From the NCBI RefSeq assembly GCF_002206635.1, contig NZ_NGUO01000004.1, forward strand, positions 158,995 through 222,994: a DNA stretch of 64,000 bases, given 5' to 3'. The first letter of the stretch is position 1. Each line of letters begins with the position of its first letter. Made by a program: the position numbers and the translations under genes. Of the stretch, positions 51,568-59,034 are shown one piece after another. This stretch comes from Polynucleobacter aenigmaticus (GTDB taxonomy: Bacteria; Pseudomonadota; Gammaproteobacteria; Burkholderiales; Burkholderiaceae). The notes under the pieces are model-generated. The model saw only the letters and a program-made list of their open reading frames with translations. It was not told the DNA's origin and did not search any database.

Positions 51568-53194
51568 CAGTGAGCAGTTGCGCAGCGCGTTGGGCAATCA
51601 TCATGGTGGGCGCCGCGGTATTGCCAGAAGTAATGGTTGGCATCGCTGATGCATCTACCACCCTCAGATGATGAATACCCCTCACCCGCAATTGAGAGTC
51701 GAGTACCGCCATCGGGTCATCATCGAGCCCCATCTTGCAGGTTCCCACTGGATGAAAAATGGTCGTACCAATATCACCAGCAGCTTTAATGAGCTCATCG
51801 TCAGATTGATATTGCTTTCCAGGTTTGTACTCCTCTGGCGTATAGGGGTTCAGCGCTGGGCTCTCCACAATCTTGCGCGTTAAGCGCAACGAGTCTACGG
51901 CCACCTTACGATCTTCGTTTGTGGATAAATAATTTGGTGCAATCATCGGGGGCACTTCTGGATCGATCGAGCTGATATGCACACTACCGCGAGATGTTGG
52001 GCGTAAATTACAAACGCTCGCAGTAATTGCATTGAAGGAATGTAAATCTTCACCAAACTTTTCAAGTGATAAAGGTTGAACGTGATACTCCACATTTGCT
52101 GAAGGCTGATCAGGAGAGCTGTATGCAAAAGCACCTAGTTGCGATGGGGCCATCGACATGGGCCCGGAGCGCTTGAACACATACTCCATACCAATCATCA
52201 ATTTACCAAGCAATGAATTTGCTTTCGTATTCAGTGTCTTAATGCCACTCACTTTATAGATCATGCGCAATTGCAAGTGGTCTTGCAAGTTTTCGCCTAC
52301 ACCAGGCAAGTCTGCAACCACTGGAATGCCCAATTTATTGAGATGCGCTGCAGAGCCAATACCCGAACGCTCTAGAACCTGCACACTCCCAATCGTACCG
52401 GCACTGAGAATTACCTCACCTTGATTAGATGTATCGCAATGTACTTCAGTAACTTTGCCGTCTTTGATAAATTGCACGCCGTAACAATTTTTAGAGTTCG
52501 AATCAATCAGGAGCTTGTTGACCATAGCTTCAGTGATTACTGTGAGATTGGGTCGCTTAGCAGCATCACGCAAAAATGCTTTTGAGGTATTGAGGCGCCA
52601 CCCTTTACGCTGACTTACATCAAAGTAGCCTACGCCAAAGTTATCGCCTTGATTAAAGTCATCCGATGCCGGAATGCCTGCTTCAACAGCAGCCTCTCTG
52701 AAGATATCCATGATAGGCCAACGCAAGCGTTGCTTGGATACAGTCCACTCGCCACCCTTACCGTGCCATTGACTTGCAGCCCCGTGGTAATCCTCGAATT
52801 CTTTATAGCGCTGGAGGGCATTTTCCCAAGACCAAGCGTCATCACCAGTTGCCTTGACCCAAGAGGCGTAATCGCCCTCTTGGCCACGCATGTAAATCAT
52901 GCCGTTAATCGAAGAGCAGCCACCCAACACCCTGCCACGAGGGTAAAGCAATGAACGCCCATTTAGGCCTGGTTCGGCAGTAGTTTTAAAGCGCCAATCT
53001 GCCCGGGGGTTATCAATGCAATACAAATAACCCACCGGCACATGAATCCAGATGTAGTTGTCGTTCTTACCAGCCTCAATTAAGAGCACACGTTTAGCGG
53101 GATTCTCGGTCAAGCGCTTGGCCAGCATGCAGCCTGCGCTACCGGCGCCGATGATGATGTAGTCGTAGGTGTTTGCTGGGGAAGCTGAGGTCAT
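51560..53194 (-). CDS. GMC-family flavin oxidoreductase (choline/alcohol dehydrogenase type)
   Basis: 544 residues: FAD motif YDYIIIGAGSAGCMLAKRL, GMC signature 1 PRGRVLGGCSSINGMIYMRG, signature 2 SAGTIGSVQVLERSGIG, and C-terminal active site HPVGTCKMG with the catalytic His, followed by VVDASAMPTITSGNTAAPTMM. It resembles BetA and AlkJ-type membrane-associated alcohol dehydrogenases; no betaine aldehyde dehydrogenase gene is near, so choline as substrate is not supported. Upstream gene of a two-gene operon with the DMT exporter. Confidence 0.88.
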   Translation of the reverse strand: MTSASPANTYDYIIIGAGSAGCMLAKRLTENPAKRVLLIEAGKNDNYIWIHVPVGYLYCIDNPRADWRFKTTAEPGLNGRSLLYPRGRVLGGCSSINGMIYMRGQEGDYASWVKATGDDAWSWENALQRYKEFEDYHGAASQWHGKGGEWTVSKQRLRWPIMDIFREAAVEAGIPASDDFNQGDNFGVGYFDVSQRKGWRLNTSKAFLRDAAKRPNLTVITEAMVNKLLIDSNSKNCYGVQFIKDGKVTEVHCDTSNQGEVILSAGTIGSVQVLERSGIGSAAHLNKLGIPVVADLPGVGENLQDHLQLRMIYKVSGIKTLNTKANSLLGKLMIGMEYVFKRSGPMSMAPSQLGAFAYSSPDQPSANVEYHVQPLSLEKFGEDLHSFNAITASVCNLRPTSRGSVHISSIDPEVPPMIAPNYLSTNEDRKVAVDSLRLTRKIVESPALNPYTPEEYKPGKQYQSDDELIKAAGDIGTTIFHPVGTCKMGLDDDPMAVLDSQLRVRGIHHLRVVDASAMPTITSGNTAAPTMMIAQRAAQLLTGE

Positions 53195-53307
53195 GTCTCT
53201 ACTTTTGTGGGTCTTTTTTCTTAATCTCTATTATTTACCAAATTTCTCTTTGCGAAGAAATTGGGCAATTAAGCCAAATACCTTTAATACCCGTCTAAAA
53301 TAATGCC

Positions 53308-53835
53308 ATGCACGTCAATGAAAAGAACCGTACCCCCAAGAAAGTCGATCTTGATGAAGGGCCCAGCAAATCTGAGCTAAAGCGTCTGATGACTGAGCGT
53401 CAGAAACTGGCTGAGGTTCTAGCAGCCCTCAGTAGCGATGCTTTGAAGACCATCCCTATGGATGAGGCTATTAAAGCCGCGATTGCGGAAACCAACAAAA
53501 TCAAAAGTTTTGAAGCGATTCGACGTCACAAGCAATATCTTGGAAAACTCATGCGCTTTTTGGATAACGAAGAGTTAGACACCATTCAAAAGCGTTTGGA
53601 TGCCATTCAAGGTGTGAGCAAGGCCGAAACTGCAAAACTTCACCATCTCGAGTCCTTTCGCGATCGACTGATTGCGAACGATGAGATATTTACCAAAATG
53701 ATTGAGCAATATCCCGATATGGATATTCAGAACATGCGCACATTGATTCGCAATGCACGCAAGGAAAAAGAAACCAATAAACCTCCAAAGGCTTATCGAG
53801 AAATCTTCCGCGTTTTAAAAGATATGGATATTTAA
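53308..53835 (+). CDS. darP: DarP (YjgA/DUF615) 50S ribosome assembly factor
   Basis: 175 residues, the family's length, rich in charged helices: SKSELKRLMTERQKLAEVLAAL, EAIRRHKQYLGKLMRFLD and the C-terminal AREIFRVL-like YREIFRVLKDM. DarP binds late 50S precursors and helps build the peptidyl-transferase centre. Single gene. Confidence 0.9.
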   Translation: MHVNEKNRTPKKVDLDEGPSKSELKRLMTERQKLAEVLAALSSDALKTIPMDEAIKAAIAETNKIKSFEAIRRHKQYLGKLMRFLDNEELDTIQKRLDAIQGVSKAETAKLHHLESFRDRLIANDEIFTKMIEQYPDMDIQNMRTLIRNARKEKETNKPPKAYREIFRVLKDMDI

Positions 53836-53875
53836 AGATTCAGAGATAAGCGCCGCCTAAATCCAATAACTCCTC

Positions 53876-54901
53876 TTACGAGGCTTTATTGGCCTTTTCG
53901 AAATGTGTTTTAGCTTGCTCCCTCAAATCGAATGGCAAAGCATGAATTTGCGACACATCCAAATGTGGCATTCTTTGGGTGATTAAATCAGCAACCGCCT
54001 TTGCCTGCGCAAAATCTCGACCCTTCTTTTGAGCCTCTCTGTCATTTTTCTTAGATAGCCAAGTTTTGTAGATAACATAAGCTCGTGGATCAACCGTAGT
54101 CATTTCTGCCATCTTACCGCTTACTCCAACCACGACCTCTCTAAATTTTGGGACACTAAGTAACCAATCGGCTGTCGGAATTTTTACCGCCCAAATATCG
54201 TCTGGCATCTTACTGAGCGACTTAGGATAGTCTTCGTCCAGTACCAAATCATGTTTACCCCTTCGAATCAGATCAACCATATAACCTTCGCTATTAATGG
54301 CAGTATATTTTTGGTCTTCTATTAATTCAAAAGATTTATCAGCCTTTTTTAAGATGCCCAAAAGACCTTCTTCTTGAATTTCCTTTGTGATGGCTAGCTT
54401 GATAGATTTTCTAGAGTCCCACAAAATATCTAAATCCAAGGTTGCCACTACGGCATTATCAAAACGCACAGCGCATTGAGTTTCATAGGCGTATAAGGCA
54501 TTCGCGCCAATCACCATCAGGTGATCCTTAAGACCAGCCCTCTCAATACTATTCAGCACATCAATCAAAATGTTAGGCACACGCCCAACCCTGAGCGCAC
54601 GATTAACGGCATTAGCTTGTTTAAGTTGCTCTTTCAAGGACTTCAATCTGCTTTCAGACTCAATCTTGCCCTTCACAAATTTATCGTGCACCTTTTCTGT
54701 CGCCGAATCCCGAGGTCCCAAGCTATGTTGGGATCCTTGGGGAGAAACATGAAGCAAGTAATCGGTTTCATTGATCGTGCGCCACTTCATGGAGCCCCGA
54801 TGAGCATGGGCAAGTGATTTAGCAGAATGAACCCCCTGCCAAACTTGCAAGGCATTGGTCAACTGCATCGACTGGGCGTTAGAAAGATCTGTAAAAGCCA
54901 T
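53876..54901 (-). CDS. Nucleotidyltransferase-fold protein (GSU2403/NTP_transf_8-like)
   Basis: 341 residues. An N-terminal helical part with a coiled coil (KIESESRLKSLKEQLKQANAVNRAL) precedes the nucleotidyltransferase core: LMVIGANALYAYETQCAVRFDN and LDLDILWDSR, in which the Asp pair would bind metal, then SEGYMVDLIRRGKHDLV for the third acid. The C-terminal part, with AYVIYKTWLSKKNDREAQKKGRD, resembles the tail of MNT/AbiEii-like enzymes. It may modify RNA, protein or small molecules; a toxin role is possible but no antitoxin gene adjoins. A perfect inverted repeat lies just upstream. Confidence 0.7.
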   Translation of the reverse strand: MAFTDLSNAQSMQLTNALQVWQGVHSAKSLAHAHRGSMKWRTINETDYLLHVSPQGSQHSLGPRDSATEKVHDKFVKGKIESESRLKSLKEQLKQANAVNRALRVGRVPNILIDVLNSIERAGLKDHLMVIGANALYAYETQCAVRFDNAVVATLDLDILWDSRKSIKLAITKEIQEEGLLGILKKADKSFELIEDQKYTAINSEGYMVDLIRRGKHDLVLDEDYPKSLSKMPDDIWAVKIPTADWLLSVPKFREVVVGVSGKMAEMTTVDPRAYVIYKTWLSKKNDREAQKKGRDFAQAKAVADLITQRMPHLDVSQIHALPFDLREQAKTHFEKANKAS

Positions 54902-54928
54902 AAGCTATCAGTGTATCAATAAAGCTCA

Positions 54929-54972
54929 TTTTTCACAGTAAATATCAAAATATGTAGTTTTACTGTGAAAAA
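54929..54972. promoter_or_regulatory. 14-bp perfect inverted repeat upstream of the nucleotidyltransferase gene
   Basis: TTTTTCACAGTAAA (54929-54942) and TTTACTGTGAAAAA (54959-54972), 16 nt apart, 28 bp before the start. It could be an operator for autoregulation, or a hairpin acting as terminator for transcripts arriving from either side. Confidence 0.6.
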
Positions 54973-55076
54973 TAAGGGCTATTAACTAGAAATAGGTACT
55001 TAGATATTCTTTAAATAGTTGATTTAATTGGGTTTTATTAAAATAGTAAACACCAAGGGGAGTGAAAGAATAGACT

Positions 55077-56147
55077 TTAGATCCTCAGCTTCATGGAGGG
55101 TAACTCCACCCAGCAATAGAGGTAGTTTGCCGCAACGCTGCTACAGGCTAGCACTCCGACCATCAAGCTGATTGCAAGGATGCCGCTCTCATGGGCATGC
55201 AATCCAAGGGCAATATACAGAGTGTTCGCCAATAAGATAAAAGCAAAGTGAATTAAGAACGCACAGTAAGAGCGGGGGCTAGCCCAAGCAATAGCAGACA
55301 GTGCGCTCGCTTTTAGTTTGGAGCCAGATCTCACTGGATAGCTTGTATTGCCCCATACAAATAAGAACAAGGCCACGAACCAAGCCAAGAAGTTGCGCAA
55401 CCAAACTTGTTGCCATGTGGATATGACAATAATCACCCCAATAGCGATGATTGCAAACTTCGCTAAATCTTGGATTTTCTTATCCGCAAAGTTCTTGGCA
55501 AGATAGGCCAGAACTCCGAGTCCATAAGAGCCAATGAAATAGATAAAGTAGGCCTCGTATTGGGCGGAGCGATTGAAATACAGCAAAGAGCTGACAGCCA
55601 CAATGCTGATGAGCCAAATCAACGCCTGATACGAAGAAAAAGAAATGAGCAATATAGCCAATATGGAATAGAGCTGCCAATCAATTGCCACATACCAAGC
55701 GCCAGCAGAAATAGCATCAAGACCCAAGATGCCTTGCAAGAAAAATAGGTGGGCTAAAAATTGACCAAGCGTCTCTTGCTCGCCAACAAATTCATCATTC
55801 ACCCAAAAACGTGCGATCCAAGCGCAAGCAATCGTGAATATCAGAGCAGTAATATAAGGCGCAAACAAACGCAGGTAGCGATTGATGATCACTCGTAGTA
55901 AATTTTGGCCATTCAATTTTGCATTCGCAAATCGTGTCAACGACTGAGTTGCCAAGTACCCCGCCATCACCAAAAAGATTTGAACTGCATAGCGGCCATA
56001 CTCAAACAACCAGGTCATCAGACTCGGCAAAACTATCCGTGCATCTTCAGCTATCTGACCATAGCTAGACAAGTGATGAAGAATAATGAGGAGTGCTGCA
56101 AAGACCTTGAGAAGGTCTATCAAAAATAATGGGGAAGATTGCTTCAA
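55077..56147 (-). CDS. Acyltransferase family 3 membrane protein
   Basis: 356 residues, ten to eleven helices. LIDLLKVFAALLIILHHLSSYG gives the conserved catalytic-type His of the AT3 (OafA/WecH) family; VIINRYLRLFAPY matches the conserved Arg motif. Family members acetylate or acylate cell-surface sugars such as lipopolysaccharide or exopolysaccharide. The start at 56147 is TTG; no ATG lies nearby in frame. It follows a small gene by 12 bp. Confidence 0.85.
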   Translation of the reverse strand: MKQSSPLFLIDLLKVFAALLIILHHLSSYGQIAEDARIVLPSLMTWLFEYGRYAVQIFLVMAGYLATQSLTRFANAKLNGQNLLRVIINRYLRLFAPYITALIFTIACAWIARFWVNDEFVGEQETLGQFLAHLFFLQGILGLDAISAGAWYVAIDWQLYSILAILLISFSSYQALIWLISIVAVSSLLYFNRSAQYEAYFIYFIGSYGLGVLAYLAKNFADKKIQDLAKFAIIAIGVIIVISTWQQVWLRNFLAWFVALFLFVWGNTSYPVRSGSKLKASALSAIAWASPRSYCAFLIHFAFILLANTLYIALGLHAHESGILAISLMVGVLACSSVAANYLYCWVELPSMKLRI

Positions 56148-56159
56148 AAGTTGCTAGAA

Positions 56160-56333
56160 CTACTTAGATTTGGTTTTACCCATCAAAGAGGCGAGCAATG
56201 GATTGCTGCTGGCAAGCTCTTTCTTAGTCTTGGCAACATCTTCTGCTGTGCCAGGCTTGGGCACCTTGGTGGCATTCTTCATCTTCTGCGCAGTCGCTAA
56301 AGCGAGGTTTTTATATAGGTCAGTTTTTTTCAT
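56160..56333 (-). CDS. Small basic hypothetical protein (57 aa)
   Basis: 57 residues beginning MKKTDLYKNLALATAQKMKN, Lys-rich with a central PKPGTAEDVAKTKKEL and a tail LMGKTKSK. Codon use is like the neighbours'. It fits between hdeD (17 bp upstream) and the acyltransferase (12 bp downstream), all on the minus strand, which argues that it is real. Short proteins with a similar MKK-DL-K beginning occur in Burkholderiales; function unknown. Confidence 0.6.
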   Translation of the reverse strand: MKKTDLYKNLALATAQKMKNATKVPKPGTAEDVAKTKKELASSNPLLASLMGKTKSK

Positions 56334-56349
56334 TGCATTACCACTTTCA

Positions 56350-56928
56350 TTATTTAGTTAATGAGCGAGCAGCTAAGCCGAGAAATAGCAAAGACCAGCC
56401 CTGCAATAACAGTTCAATGGCAATCAATAAACCGGGCAACCACAGGCTGCTTTCTGGATAGCCATTCATGATGAGCGCACCCATCAGAATAGAAATGGCA
56501 GAGGACAGTACCAGCCAAAACCATTCACGAAAATGGCGATGCTGAAAGGCGGAAATCAAGCGGAGAAAACCCGTAACAAAGAAGATCGCAGCAAGCCACA
56601 AAGTAATCGCCTCTAAAGCAGGAATTGGGAAAGCCCAGGTGTAGATTCCAGCGGCGATATAGAGGATCGCCAAAACTACCTGAATACCAACACTCTTCCA
56701 ACCAGCCGATTTGAGGGCATGGGCAAATTGCACTGCACCCCCAAAGATCAAGAATGCGCCGAGCACATTAACCGTTACAAACGAAAACAAGGTTTGGCCA
56801 GCTATGCCGATCATCCCCAGGGCAATGAAAAGCACCCCCATACCAATTAATGCACCAGGCACTTTAGCCGCAGCACCGAGTACGGTTGCACGGAGTTCTT
56901 TAATTTGGGCGACAGATAATTCAGTCAT
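56350..56928 (-). CDS. HdeD-family (DUF308) membrane protein
   Basis: 192 residues, six helices, with the repeated DUF308 pattern: GALIGMGVLFIALGMIGIAGQ, VNVLGAFLIFGGAVQFAHAL and ITLWLAAIFFVTGFLRLISAFQHRHFREW. HdeD in E. coli helps in acid resistance at high cell density; the role here may be a general envelope one. Confidence 0.88.
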   Translation of the reverse strand: MTELSVAQIKELRATVLGAAAKVPGALIGMGVLFIALGMIGIAGQTLFSFVTVNVLGAFLIFGGAVQFAHALKSAGWKSVGIQVVLAILYIAAGIYTWAFPIPALEAITLWLAAIFFVTGFLRLISAFQHRHFREWFWLVLSSAISILMGALIMNGYPESSLWLPGLLIAIELLLQGWSLLFLGLAARSLTK

Positions 56929-57113
56929 TTATGCGCTTTCGAAGAAATATGGGGCAATAAAAGCTCTACTGTATCAATAAACTCAGGGTTTTAGAGCATA
57001 AATGCAGCTCATCCATCGATTCGTGGAGATTGAAGCATATTAAAAACAGGTATCCTTACTTCTTTTAGAAAGCCAGCTAACTGGCTACCTACATAAGAAA
57101 GCATTGAAATTAG

Positions 57114-57341
57114 ATGGATACCACTTTTACCGTTGTTCTCGGAATCGTAGCGATGTTACTACCCCTAGTTGTTGCTCGCTTAGTGTGGAAGCGTTTTGAT
57201 CAGCACTTTGGCCGCAACGATGAAGCCTACATGGATAGCCTCGAGTATTTTCTCAAGAAGCTTGGCTTTACGATCTTGATTGCTTTTATTCTCTTATGGA
57301 TCGGTATTAGCCTCGTATTTAGTGGCAGCCCAGATTACTAA
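57114..57341 (+). CDS. Small two-helix membrane protein
   Basis: 75 residues: helix FTVVLGIVAMLLPLVVARLVW, a charged loop KRFDQHFGRNDEAYMDSLEYFLKK, and helix ILIAFILLWIGISLVF. No family recognised. It lies 32 bp ahead of another membrane protein in the same direction. Confidence 0.6.
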   Translation: MDTTFTVVLGIVAMLLPLVVARLVWKRFDQHFGRNDEAYMDSLEYFLKKLGFTILIAFILLWIGISLVFSGSPDY

Positions 57342-57373
57342 CTAAACAGTAAATTAACCCAATCAACTTCAGC

Positions 57374-57745
57374 ATGAACGACCAACTCAAAACCATTTTT
57401 ATTAAAGCAAAGCTCAATTTTGCAGTGCTTGCTAGCATTCTAGTCATTGCAATCTTGGGTAAGCTGACCAATCCAGAGCTGACGAATAGTATTTTTCTGA
57501 TAGCAGATCAATTGATATCAGAATTGATCCTGTTGTTTGTCGCCATTACCTTAGGCGCATTTATTCCGAATTTCAAACTCGTGGTGTTCGGAGCCATTGC
57601 AGCATTTATTGCTGCGGCAGTTGCTATACAGGCAGGTATCTTTACCTACCTTACGCTGGATTATTTATTTGCCGTTCTGATCGTGGTTCTGGGGTTTGCT
57701 TCTATCGCCAATCTCTATCGACACTATCGAGAATTCAGCTTTTGA
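57374..57745 (+). CDS. Hypothetical membrane protein
   Basis: 123 residues with four helices (LNFAVLASILVIAILGKL; ISELILLFVAITLGAFIP; VVFGAIAAFIAAAVAIQAG; YLFAVLIVVLGFASIANLY). No family recognised. Probably cotranscribed with the preceding small membrane protein. The sequence to its right is transposon debris. Confidence 0.6.
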   Translation: MNDQLKTIFIKAKLNFAVLASILVIAILGKLTNPELTNSIFLIADQLISELILLFVAITLGAFIPNFKLVVFGAIAAFIAAAVAIQAGIFTYLTLDYLFAVLIVVLGFASIANLYRHYREFSF

Positions 57746-57838
57746 TGTGGCAATATGAGCGAAAAGACTTCAAACAAAAGTCCCGATATTTAAACTGACC
57801 CACAAAAGTTGGACAGTTTGAGTAAGTTAGCACGAGGG

Positions 57839-57987
57839 ATTGAGTTCGGAAATCGAAAAGAGATCTATCGGTAAATCCATAAACCCTACCAATTGCGGAG
57901 AAAAGCTGTCGGATATCTCCGATGAGAGCTCTTTCATCAACTTGCAGCTTATGCGGTAAAAACTTGCAGGTTATGGGTACCCACACA
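57839..57987. mobile_element. Degraded right end of a second relBE-carrying unit
   Basis: The first 33 nt encode IEFGNRKEIYR plus stop, the last residues of a RelE nearly the same as that at 58510-58779, and the rest matches 58780-58913 piecewise (TATCGGTAAATCCATAA, GCGGTAAAAACTTGCAG, GGTTATGGGT, CCACACA). It has two copies of the 14-bp terminal repeat (57940-57953 and 57962-57975) and ends CACACA at 57987. The rest of this copy is lost. Confidence 0.75.
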
Positions 57988-58004
57988 AGAATTGTGTGAC
58001 AACT

Positions 58005-58127
58005 CATAAATCGCAATTCTAGGCCCAATAAAATCAATTAGTTACCATCAAAACCATCGCCATAAAATGCAAGTGATTACATCATAAACTGCAAGTATCA
58101 CTAATAATTACAGCATAAGCTGCAAGT
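58005..58127 (+). repeat. Left-end repeat array of the relBE unit
   Basis: Four copies of a 14-mer: CATAAATCGCAATT (58005-58018), CATAAAATGCAAGT (58061-58074), CATAAACTGCAAGT (58083-58096), CATAAGCTGCAAGT (58114-58127). Spacing is 56, 22 and 31 nt. Probable transposase-binding sites. Confidence 0.75.
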
Positions 58128-58269
58128 TAAATTATTTCAAAAATCATAGTCAAAACCAGCAAATGAAGATTACTGGCAACTAGACAGGCGTGAGATAAAT
58201 ACCCCCGAGAATTAAAAGGTAACGCTCTTGTCCAGTTTTACTTGGATTCCTTGCCTCAATGTGATACAT

Positions 58270-58285
58270 TGAATACATATATTCA
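58270..58285. promoter_or_regulatory. Palindrome upstream of relB
   Basis: TGAATA-CATA-TATTCA, a perfect 6-bp dyad 14 bp before the antitoxin start. Ribbon-helix-helix antitoxins bind such sites to repress their own operon. Confidence 0.55.
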
Positions 58286-58298
58286 CTTTGGAGCAATG

Positions 58299-58526
58299 AT
58301 GGCTACCTCAATACGTTTAGATCCCGTTATTGAACAGCGACTAGATCATTTGGCATCGGCAACAGGCAGAACAAAAGCTTACTATCTTCGAGAGCTGATT
58401 GTGAATGGCCTTGAGGATTTAGAAGATTTTTACCTAGCCGACGCGACCATGGAACGCATCCGTAAAGGCGAGGAAAGCACTTTTTCTTCCACAGAGGTAA
58501 GAGGCGATCTTGGCCTGGATCATTAA
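58299..58526 (+). CDS. RelB-family (DUF6290) ribbon-helix-helix antitoxin
   Basis: 75 residues from ATG 58299, with GGAG 5 nt upstream; ATG 58296 is too close to it. The N-terminal half MATSIRLDPVIEQRLDHLASATGRTKAYYLRELI is a ribbon-helix-helix DNA-binding domain; the C-terminal half, with MERIRKGEESTFSSTEV, would wrap the toxin. It overlaps the relE start by 17 nt, as in many toxin-antitoxin pairs. Confidence 0.88.
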   Translation: MATSIRLDPVIEQRLDHLASATGRTKAYYLRELIVNGLEDLEDFYLADATMERIRKGEESTFSSTEVRGDLGLDH

Positions 58527-58779
58527 GTACACCGATTCAGCACGAAAACAGCTCAAAAAGCTGGATAAACAAAGCGCTATCCGTATCTTGGATTTTATGG
58601 ACGAGCGAATTTTTGAAGGCGACAATCCGCGCTCAATTGGAAAAGTACTTACCGGCCCTAAATTGGGCACATATTGGCGATACCGAGTTGGCGATTATCG
58701 AATTATCTGTGATATCCAGGATGGCCAGCTTTGCGTTTTAGTCATCGAAATTGGAAATCGAAAAGAAATCTATCGGTAA
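58510..58779 (+). CDS. RelE/ParE-family toxin
   Basis: 89 residues from TTG 58510 (MAWIIKYTDSARKQLKKLDK). RelE features: basic N-terminal helices, LGTYWRYRVGDYRIICDIQDGQLCVLVIEIGNRKEIYR with Arg residues and a terminal Tyr-Arg typical of mRNA-cutting RelE toxins. Its last codons are duplicated at 57839-57871. Sole cargo, with its antitoxin, of the transposon-like unit. Confidence 0.9.
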   Translation: MAWIIKYTDSARKQLKKLDKQSAIRILDFMDERIFEGDNPRSIGKVLTGPKLGTYWRYRVGDYRIICDIQDGQLCVLVIEIGNRKEIYR

Positions 58780-58844
58780 ATCCATAAGTTGCATCACTTA
58801 TGGAGAAAAGCCACCGGATATCTCGGAAAAGAGCATTTTTATAA

Positions 58845-58901
58845 ACTTGCAAGTTATGCGGTAAAAACTTGCAGCTTATGCGGTAAAACTTGCAGGTTAT
58901 G
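58845..58901 (-). repeat. Right-end repeat array of the relBE unit
   Basis: Three inverted copies of the left-end 14-mer: ACTTGCAAGTTATG (58845-58858), ACTTGCAGCTTATG (58867-58880), ACTTGCAGGTTATG (58888-58901), spaced 22 and 21 nt, joined by CGGTAAAA. Confidence 0.75.
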
Positions 58902-59034
58902 GGTGCCCACACAGAATGGCAGGCTGTATTCCAAATAACTTCAGTTTTGCTTTGTCCTATATATCAATTTAGTTATATAGACTCAATATTTAATTCGTTG
59001 CGGGAATAACCCCTTCCCTAGACAATACGTGGCT

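Larger units (their letters stand above)
57993..58913. mobile_element. 921-bp non-autonomous transposon-like unit carrying relBE
   Basis: The unit begins TGTGTGAC and ends GCCCACACA, so its tips are inverted copies of TGTGTG. It is flanked by direct repeats GAAT (57989-57992 and 58914-58917), a target duplication. Each end has several copies of CATAA-xx-TGCAAGT in inverted orientation relative to the other end. Tips TG/CA, 4-bp duplication and multiple subterminal repeats fit IS21-family ends, but no IstA/IstB gene is present; the only genes are an antitoxin and toxin. It must depend on a transposase from elsewhere. Mobility is inferred from structure. Confidence 0.75.

Noticed and set aside
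57793..57825. IS3-type insertion sequence end (TGACCCACAAAAGTTGGACA)
   Set aside because: Resembles IS3-family tips, but it is a single short match with no transposase or partner end, so I do not call it.
58005..58901. CRISPR array
   Set aside because: The 14-bp repeats are short, vary, have unequal spacing and face each other; they fit transposon ends.
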